NCBI GenBank assembly: GCA_041687475.1
Contig: JAWLBW010000151.1
Span: 1 to 10,560, forward strand
Reading direction: 5' to 3'
Length of the DNA: 10,560 bases
Source of the DNA: JAWLBW01 sp041687475
GTDB taxonomy: Bacteria; J088; JAWLBW01
Within the stretch, counting starts at the first letter, position 1. Each line of letters opens with the position of its first letter. This document shows positions 5,223-10,560 of the stretch, one piece after another. The notes below the pieces were generated by a model, which made no database searches, was not told the origin of the DNA, and saw nothing but the letters and a program-made list of their open reading frames with translations. A program made the translations under genes and the position numbers.

Positions 5223-6863
5223 TCAGGCGTCGGGTTCGGGAATGGGGGGCTGAAGCGGCAGGTCGACCACAAAGGTCGAGCCTCTGTCGGCTTCACTCTC
5301 GACGCCGATCGTTCCCCCGTGCATGGAAACGATATGACGAACGATGTAGAGACCGAGGCCGAGCCCGGCGCTGTACGTGCGTGAAGAGGCCCTTTCGAAT
5401 CGCTCGAAAATGCGTTCGCGGTCTTCGGGGGCAATGCCCTTGCCTCGATCGGCTACCCTGATCGAGACGCCGGTCGGCGTAGCCTCCATGCCCACGTCTA
5501 TGGGTTTTCCGAGGCCGTAACGAATGGCGTTGGAAACGAGATTGGTAACGACCTGGTCGATGCGTTGGCGGTCCCAACGGCCATTGGCCGGTTCGCCCAG
5601 GTGGGCGACGATGTTCGCCCCCGACTTTTCGGCCAGGGGCTGCATGCGCTCGACCACTTCGGACACAAGATCGCGCATGTCGAACGTCTCGACCGTCATG
5701 CTCAACCGCCCCCCCTCGATACGCGCGACGTCGAGCATATCGTCGACGAGGGCGTTCAACCGATCGACCTGTCCGAGCGTTGTAGCCAACATACGCTCGA
5801 CCCGCTCGGAGGGAATCTGCTCCTGCTTCTTCTGCATGCGGAAGAGAATGGCCTCGGTATGCAGTTTGAGCGTGGTCAGGGGCGTCTTCAGCTCGTGGCT
5901 GGCCAACGAGAGAAAATGATCGCGAATGGCCAGCGCCCGGTTGGCCGCGTGATAGAGGCAGGCGTTTTCGAACAACAATCCGGCCCGGTACGACAATTCT
6001 TCCAGGAGGTGGGTGTCGACGGCGTCGCGGTGCTCGGCCTCGAGCACAAGCACGGCCTCGGGCATGCCCCGTTTACGTAGACGCCGGGCAAAGACCAGCC
6101 CGACCCCCTCACCGGCACGGGCAACTTCGTCGGCGGCGGTAAAGTAGCGTGACGAAAAGTCGTCGTTCTCTACCGGTAGAAAGGCTTCGAGCCGGCTGAA
6201 GTCACCGTGGCTGGTTTCCTGGGAAACGCCCGAGAGCCGCCAGTCCGTCCCTTCCTCATCGCGTATGAAGACAGCGCAGGCGTCGCCGACCGCCGGCACC
6301 AGCAGCGAGGAAAGCTTGGCCACGATCTGTTCGGGATCGAGAATCGAAGCCAGCTCGACCGTGGCGCTGGAAAGAAAGTCGCCCCGTTCCCGCTGCCGCT
6401 TCGATTCTTCGAACTGCCGCGCCAGCAGCTGGCGATGCTGGTAGAGTTCGAGAAAGACCCGTACCTTGCTGCGCACGATGAGCGGATCCAACGGCTTGAC
6501 GAGAAAGTCGACGGCCCCGGCCTCATAGCCGCGAAAGACGCGCCCCGGCTCTTCGGTACCGGCCGTGACGAAAATAATCGGTATGGCCCTGGTACGCTGG
6601 GCGCTGCGCATGAGTTCGGCCAGTTCGAAGCCGTCCATCTCGGGCATGCGCACGTCGATGAGGGCGAGCGCGAACTCATTGTCGAGCAGCAGATCGAGCG
6701 CCTCGCTTCCCGAGTGCGCCAAAACCAATTCGGCTGGTTCGTCCTTCAACAGCGCCTGCATGGCAACCAGGTTCTCGTCAAGGTCGTCGACAATGAGACA
6801 ACGCGGCGGCGCCATGGTCTCACGCTCAAGCGATGCGGCAAGCGGTGAAAGCAAGGGTTCCAT
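5223..6863 (-). CDS. REC-GAF-like-HisKA-HATPase sensor kinase
   Basis: This 546-residue cytoplasmic kinase has an N-terminal receiver. REC spans about 20-140, with acidic Asp26/Asp27, phospho-acceptor Asp70 (ALIDVRMPEMDG), Thr100 and Lys123 (LVKP). A short helix (about 140-165) leads to a GAF-like sensor domain (about 165-305, weakly conserved). HisKA begins near 312, with phospho-acceptor His323 in SHELKTP. HATPase_c (about 390-538) shows the N box (NLVSNAIRYG, Asn441/445), the G1 box (DRGKGI, Asp472) and the G2 box (GLGLGLYIV). There is no membrane helix. Its receiver may be phosphorylated by the upstream hybrid kinase and control its own kinase core (inference). ATG 6863 directly follows the cheB stop (TAG-ATG), with GGGAG eight bases upstream; Met17 is an alternative start. 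It is the last gene of the operon; its stop is 24 bp from the opposing membrane-protein gene. Confidence 0.95.
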   Translation of the reverse strand: MEPLLSPLAASLERETMAPPRCLIVDDLDENLVAMQALLKDEPAELVLAHSGSEALDLLLDNEFALALIDVRMPEMDGFELAELMRSAQRTRAIPIIFVTAGTEEPGRVFRGYEAGAVDFLVKPLDPLIVRSKVRVFLELYQHRQLLARQFEESKRQRERGDFLSSATVELASILDPEQIVAKLSSLLVPAVGDACAVFIRDEEGTDWRLSGVSQETSHGDFSRLEAFLPVENDDFSSRYFTAADEVARAGEGVGLVFARRLRKRGMPEAVLVLEAEHRDAVDTHLLEELSYRAGLLFENACLYHAANRALAIRDHFLSLASHELKTPLTTLKLHTEAILFRMQKKQEQIPSERVERMLATTLGQVDRLNALVDDMLDVARIEGGRLSMTVETFDMRDLVSEVVERMQPLAEKSGANIVAHLGEPANGRWDRQRIDQVVTNLVSNAIRYGLGKPIDVGMEATPTGVSIRVADRGKGIAPEDRERIFERFERASSRTYSAGLGLGLYIVRHIVSMHGGTIGVESEADRGSTFVVDLPLQPPIPEPDA

Positions 6864-7481
6864 CTAAGCGTCTCCCGAAGTAAGCAGGGCGAGCAGGCGG
6901 GCAATTTCGTCGAGTTCAAGCACGAGGTCGGGCTCCAGGAGTTTCAGGGCGGCCTGCGGCATCTGCGGCGAGTCGGCCGAAGCCGGTTCCTGCACGACTG
7001 TAAAGCCGCCGCTTTCCTGCACCGCCTTCATAGCGTCTGCTCCGTCTTCATTGGCACCCGTCAACAGAACGGCAAGCAATTCGGCTCGATAGACCCAGGC
7101 GGCCGAATCGATCAACACGCTGATCGACGGCCGCGAGAAGTGCACCGGGGCCTCGAGTCCGAAAGAAAAGGAATGATCGCGTTCAAGATACAGATGATAA
7201 CCCGGCGGCGCGATGTAAACCGTACCGGCGGCGACGGTTTCACCCTGACACGCCTCGCGCACCGGCCATCGACAATGGTACCCGAGTATGTCGGGCAGCA
7301 GGTTCGGTTCTTCGGGCGGCAGATGCACGATGACCAGAACCGGAAATGCCCTGCCGTCGCCAAGCGACGGCAACAGCTTCACCAGGGCCTCGACTCCCCC
7401 GGCCGAGGCGCCGATGACCACGCAGGCCAGACCGCGTCGGCGCATGCGGGCAACCACGGTATCGACTGCGGCGGCGGTCAT
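6864..7481 (-). CDS. cheB: CheB-type methylesterase domain protein (no receiver)
   Basis: This 205-residue protein consists of only the CheB catalytic domain. CheB removes methyl groups from glutamates on chemoreceptors and also deamidates glutamine, opposing CheR. The catalytic triad is visible: Ser26 in GASAGG, His53 in VHLPP, and Asp146 in TGANEDGA. The order and spacing (about 27 and 93 residues) fit the family. Also typical are VYIAPPGYHL (89-98) and FSRPSISVLIDSAA (115-128). Canonical CheB carries an N-terminal receiver that restrains the esterase; this one lacks it, so activity may be set by partners (inference). ATG 7481 overlaps the cheR stop (ATGA), with GGAAGG seven bases upstream. 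Its stop abuts the next kinase's ATG. No chemoreceptor is in view, so the methylated partner is unknown. The gene name is given by domain; orthology to chemotaxis CheB is not implied. Confidence 0.94.
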   Translation of the reverse strand: MTAAAVDTVVARMRRRGLACVVIGASAGGVEALVKLLPSLGDGRAFPVLVIVHLPPEEPNLLPDILGYHCRWPVREACQGETVAAGTVYIAPPGYHLYLERDHSFSFGLEAPVHFSRPSISVLIDSAAWVYRAELLAVLLTGANEDGADAMKAVQESGGFTVVQEPASADSPQMPQAALKLLEPDLVLELDEIARLLALLTSGDA

Positions 7482-8305
7482 ACCGACACCTTCCGGAAAA
7501 TGCGCTCCGGCGCGTTCACGGTTTCAAAAGCCGATTTGAAGCTCGAAAACTGAAGGGTTTCCTTGGGTCCGAGACCGAGAAACCCCTGCCTGACCAACGA
7601 GTCGTGAAAGAGGCCCAACGCCCGGTTCTGAAGTTCGTGGTCGAAGTAGATCAAGACGTTCCGACACGAGACGAAGTGAACCTCTGCAAACACCTGATCG
7701 GTCGCAAGGCTGTGATCGGAAAACACGGCCTGGCGCAACAGCTCGGGTTTGAACGAAGAAGCATTGTACGCCACCGTCACGTAGTCGGTCAGCGAGCCCC
7801 TGCCGCCGGCCAGTCGATAGTTGTCGCGGGCCCGGCGAATGCTCTCGAGCGGGTAAATGCCGCGCCGGGCCTTCTCGAGGCTTTCGGGGTTGATGTCGGT
7901 CGCATAAAAGATCGTCTTCGACAGCAGGTTCTCTTCGTGAAAGAGCATGGCGAGCGAGTAGACTTCCTCGCCCGTGCTGCAGCCTGCTACCCACACCTTG
8001 AGCGAAGGATAGGTACGAAGAATCGGTATCACCTGCTTCCGCAACGCGAGAAAATACGACGGATCGCGAAAGAACTCGGTTGTCGGTACCGTCATGTACT
8101 GCAGCAGCGCGCCGAAGAACGAAGGGTCGTGCAGCAGGCGCTCCTGCAGGGCGCTCAACGACCGCAATTCATAGCGCTCGGCGGCCTGCTGCAGGCGGCG
8201 GCGCAGCGACCCTCGCGAATATCGCCGGAAGTCATAGTGATAGCGGCGGTAGATTGCCTCGAGCACCAGCTCGAGTTCGATGTCGACAATATCGGAAGAC
8301 GACAA
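7478..8305 (-). CDS. cheR: CheR-type SAM-dependent methyltransferase
   Basis: This protein of about 275 residues transfers methyl groups from S-adenosylmethionine to glutamates of chemoreceptors, or of a receptor-like partner. The N-terminal helical domain (LELVLEAIYRRYHYDFRRYS) is followed by TEFFRDPSYF, then SAM motif I VAGCSTGEEVYSLA (about 106-119), the acidic ATDIN (135-139, ribose contact), and SCRNVLIYF (213-221). The start is not obvious. The frame is open to TTG 8368, overlapping the upstream kinase by 56 bases. I prefer TTG 8305, seven bases after that kinase's TGA, because the family fold begins a few residues later; an ATT at 8290 is a less likely alternative. Only a weak TGAG precedes the TTG, so re-initiation by ribosomes finishing the kinase is plausible. 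The stop overlaps cheB by four bases. A tetratricopeptide or PAS extension, often seen in CheR homologues, is absent. Confidence 0.93.
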   Translation of the reverse strand: MSSSDIVDIELELVLEAIYRRYHYDFRRYSRGSLRRRLQQAAERYELRSLSALQERLLHDPSFFGALLQYMTVPTTEFFRDPSYFLALRKQVIPILRTYPSLKVWVAGCSTGEEVYSLAMLFHEENLLSKTIFYATDINPESLEKARRGIYPLESIRRARDNYRLAGGRGSLTDYVTVAYNASSFKPELLRQAVFSDHSLATDQVFAEVHFVSCRNVLIYFDHELQNRALGLFHDSLVRQGFLGLGPKETLQFSSFKSAFETVNAPERIFRKVSV

Positions 8306-8312
8306 CGCAGAC

Positions 8313-10560
8313 TCACACTGGTTCGGGCATCCAGACCCTGATGAGCGACAACAAGCGATCGATTTCAATGGGTTTGGCCAGGTAATCGTTGGCTCCCGCC
8401 TCGAGGCACTTCTGCTGGTCGTCGGGCATGGCCTTGGCCGTTACGGCGATGATGGGCAGCCGCGCATGTTTGTCGTCGGCCCTGATGCGGCGGATTGCCT
8501 CGTACCCGTCCATTTCGGGCATCATGATGTCCATGAGCACCAAGTCGATCTCGGGGTGTGCATCGACCTTTTCGAGTGCTTCGCGACCGTTACGGGCCAC
8601 GACGACCTCGGCGCCCTGGGTCTCGAGCGCTCCGGTCAGGGCGAAGACGTTTCTGACGTCGTCGTCGACCACGAGCAGCGTGCGTTTGACGAGAAATTTC
8701 TCTCTGTCGCGCATGGTCTGGAGCAGGCGTTGCCTGTCGAGCGGCAGATCGGACTCGACGCGATGCAGAAAGAGGCCGACTTCGCTGAGCAGGCGCTCGG
8801 GCGATCGGGCCCCCTTGATGATGATGCTGCCGGCGTGACGGCGCAGACGCGCCTCTTCGTCGCCGGTAATGTCGCGTCCGGTGTATACGATGACCGGCGG
8901 ATGGCTGTACCGGTCGTCGCCGCTGATTTCGTCGAGCAATTCGTACCCGGAAAGGTCGGGCAGCGACAGATCCATGACCATGCAGTCCCAGGTTCCCGCG
9001 GCAAGATGCGTGAGCGCCTCGCCCCCGGTCTCGACGCCCACAACCTCGACGTCGGCCCCACCGATGAGCTCGGCAATGCTTTCGCGCTGCACGGCGTCGT
9101 CTTCGACCACGAGCACTTTCTGCACGCGGCGTTGGAACCGGGCTTCGATATCGTCGAGCGCCCGCATAATCTCGTCACGTTCGACCGGCTTGCGCAGGTA
9201 GCCGACCGCCCCCATTTTCAGCGCCGTCTGCGAAAAATCTTCGCCCGAAATCACGTGAACCGGAATGTGACGGGTACGCGGGTCGGCTTTGAGATGGTCG
9301 AGCACCGTGAGGCCGTTCAGGTCGGGCAGGCGCACGTCGAGCAGAACGGCATGGGGCAGATACTCGCGGGCAAGCTGCAGCCCCTCTTCGGCCGTAGAGG
9401 CCACGAGGCCTGAGAAATCGACATCGTGGGCCAGATCGAAAAGCAGGCGGGCAAACGCTTCATCGTCTTCGACAATCAGCAATACGCGCCGGCCGGGCTC
9501 GAGCGTTTCACGATCGTCGTCGAAGGAAAACAGCGGCTTCGCCGCGGTTCGGTCCTGCGGGGCTGCGTGAGAAAGGGGCCGGGCTGCCGGAAACTTCGGT
9601 TCAGGCGTCGCCACGTCTGCGGCGGTGTCGGCCGGCCCCGCTGCAGAGGCCTTCAGGGGCAGCTTCAAGGTAAACGTCGACCCTGCGCCCTCGCGGCTCT
9701 CGACCGCAATGTCGCCGCCGAGAACGCGGGCCAACTCGCGCGAAATCGACAGGCCGAGCCCCGTACCCCCGAACTTGCGGGTCGTATTGCCGTCGGCCTG
9801 GCGGAAGGCTTCGAAAATCACCCCCTGCTGTTCGGCCGGTATGCCGATGCCCGTGTCGACAACGGCAAACGAAAGTCTTCCCGCTTCTTCCGTTACCTTC
9901 AGCGAAACCCTGCCCTGCTCGGTGAATTTAATTGCGTTGGCGAGCAGGTTCTTGAGAATCTGCTCGAGACGCACCCGGTCGGTCTCGACGGTAACGACGG
10001 GCGCCTGCCGGTCGACAATGAATTCGAGCCCTTTTTCGCGCGCCTGCGGCGAAAACATACGTTCGAGCGCGCCGACCACGTCGGCCACCGGTACGGGTTC
10101 AAGCTTGATATCGAACCTGCCGCTTTCGATTTTCGACAGATCGAGAATGTCGTTGATGAGATTGAGCAGGTCGGTGCCGGCCGAATAGATGGTGTCGGCA
10201 TAGCGCACCTGCTCGTCGGTGAGGTTTCCGCCCTTGTTGTCGGCCAGCAATCGCGAAAGAATCAACGCGCTGTTCAGAGGCGTGCGCAGCTCGTGCGACA
10301 TATTGGCCAGAAACTCCGACTTGTACCGGCTGGCCCGCTCGACCTCGATCGCCTGCTCGCGCAGCCTGCGTTGCACCTTCAGCAGCTCGGAGTTGCGCTC
10401 TTCGAGCGCTTCCTTCTGCACCTCGAGCTGCTGGGTCTGCTCTTCGAGTTGTTGGTTGTTCTGCTCGAGTTCGGCCTGCTGGTTCTGCAACCGAAGCTGC
10501 GACTCCTTCAAGGCGTCGGACTGCTGCTGCAGCTCTTCATTCATGACCCGCAGCTCTTCC
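8313..10560 (-). CDS. hybrid histidine kinase with three receivers, 5' end outside window
   Basis: The frame is open at the right edge, so the N-terminus (probably sensor, HAMP or GAF domains, by comparison with the family) is missing. Numbering from the Met at 10544: a coiled-coil signalling helix (1 to about 72, Gln/Glu/Leu-rich heptads), HisKA with His84 in MSHELRTPL, and HATPase_c (about 185-297) with Asn203, DTGIGI (Asp230) and GGTGLGLSIS. A Pro/Ala-rich linker (about 300-350) leads to three receivers: REC1 about 353-470 (Asp403, Lys452), REC2 about 475-595 (Asp525, Lys577 followed by Gly instead of Pro) and REC3 about 621-738 (Asp672, Thr702, Lys724). All phospho-acceptor Asp are intact. 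No Hpt or output domain is present. Such kinases autophosphorylate and pass phosphate to their own or other receivers. It is the first visible gene of the operon with cheR, cheB and the REC-kinase. The in-frame Met at 10544 lies inside the coiled coil and is not the likely start. Confidence 0.96.
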   Translation of the reverse strand, partial: EELRVMNEELQQQSDALKESQLRLQNQQAELEQNNQQLEEQTQQLEVQKEALEERNSELLKVQRRLREQAIEVERASRYKSEFLANMSHELRTPLNSALILSRLLADNKGGNLTDEQVRYADTIYSAGTDLLNLINDILDLSKIESGRFDIKLEPVPVADVVGALERMFSPQAREKGLEFIVDRQAPVVTVETDRVRLEQILKNLLANAIKFTEQGRVSLKVTEEAGRLSFAVVDTGIGIPAEQQGVIFEAFRQADGNTTRKFGGTGLGLSISRELARVLGGDIAVESREGAGSTFTLKLPLKASAAGPADTAADVATPEPKFPAARPLSHAAPQDRTAAKPLFSFDDDRETLEPGRRVLLIVEDDEAFARLLFDLAHDVDFSGLVASTAEEGLQLAREYLPHAVLLDVRLPDLNGLTVLDHLKADPRTRHIPVHVISGEDFSQTALKMGAVGYLRKPVERDEIMRALDDIEARFQRRVQKVLVVEDDAVQRESIAELIGGADVEVVGVETGGEALTHLAAGTWDCMVMDLSLPDLSGYELLDEISGDDRYSHPPVIVYTGRDITGDEEARLRRHAGSIIIKGARSPERLLSEVGLFLHRVESDLPLDRQRLLQTMRDREKFLVKRTLLVVDDDVRNVFALTGALETQGAEVVVARNGREALEKVDAHPEIDLVLMDIMMPEMDGYEAIRRIRADDKHARLPIIAVTAKAMPDDQQKCLEAGANDYLAKPIEIDRLLSLIRVWMPEPV
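10323..10560 (-). other. Gln/Glu-rich coiled-coil signalling helix of the hybrid kinase
   Basis: The translated segment ahead of the HisKA domain is a nearly uninterrupted run of Leu-spaced Gln/Glu/Asn residues (ELEQNNQQLEEQTQQLEVQ and similar), the type of parallel coiled coil that carries a signal from an upstream sensor or HAMP domain to the kinase. It continues past the window edge. Confidence 0.8.

Noticed and set aside
8280..9413. Plus-strand open frame of 377 codons opposite the hybrid kinase
   Set aside because: It is antisense to three clear receiver domains. Long antisense frames are expected when third positions are G/C.

Overview
This is a GC-rich bacterial window, roughly 60% GC by eye, with a strong preference for G or C at the third codon position. 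The organism is most likely Gram-negative: there is a lipobox-bearing surface lipoprotein, a secreted DUF4142 protein and a large chemosensory-type kinase operon. Nothing here fixes the phylum. No rRNA, tRNA, transposase, phage gene or CRISPR array is visible.

Layout. Positions 1-1045 (minus) hold the 5' part of a lipoprotein with tandem bacterial Ig-like (Big_5 type) repeats; its 3' end lies outside the window. A 542-bp divergent gap (1046-1587) follows, with several perfect or near-perfect inverted repeats and no convincing gene. Next come three plus-strand genes: an unrecognised 124-residue protein (1588-1962), a HIT-family nucleotide hydrolase or transferase (2079-2471) and a GTG-started 77-residue protein two bases behind it (2473-2706). 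A convergent gap with a 7-bp-period GGATT repeat (2707-2862) separates these from a minus-strand pair: a DUF4142 protein (3809-4402) followed by a classical short-chain dehydrogenase (2863-3732). An acidic two-helix membrane protein (4620-5198, plus) is divergent from that pair and meets the last operon tail to tail.

The second half (5223-10560, minus) is one tight signalling operon. In transcription order it holds a hybrid histidine kinase with a coiled-coil linker and three receiver domains (5' end outside the window), a CheR methyltransferase, a CheB methylesterase lacking a receiver domain, and a REC-GAF-like-HisKA-HATPase kinase. The three junctions are stop-then-TTG, a 4-base ATGA overlap, and a directly abutting TAG-ATG, so translation is probably coupled. 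The visible part holds two kinase cores, four receivers and a methylation/demethylation pair. It has no Hpt domain, CheW, chemoreceptor, DNA-binding or cyclic-di-GMP output domain, so the final output must be encoded elsewhere or act by protein contact. This operon type (hybrid kinase with CheR and CheB) is known in many bacteria; its function here cannot be read from the sequence.

The best candidates for something undescribed are the multi-hairpin segment near 1370-1510, the acidic two-helix membrane protein, the 124-residue protein, and the small protein coupled to the HIT gene. The signalling operon itself is recognisable and not a new class.
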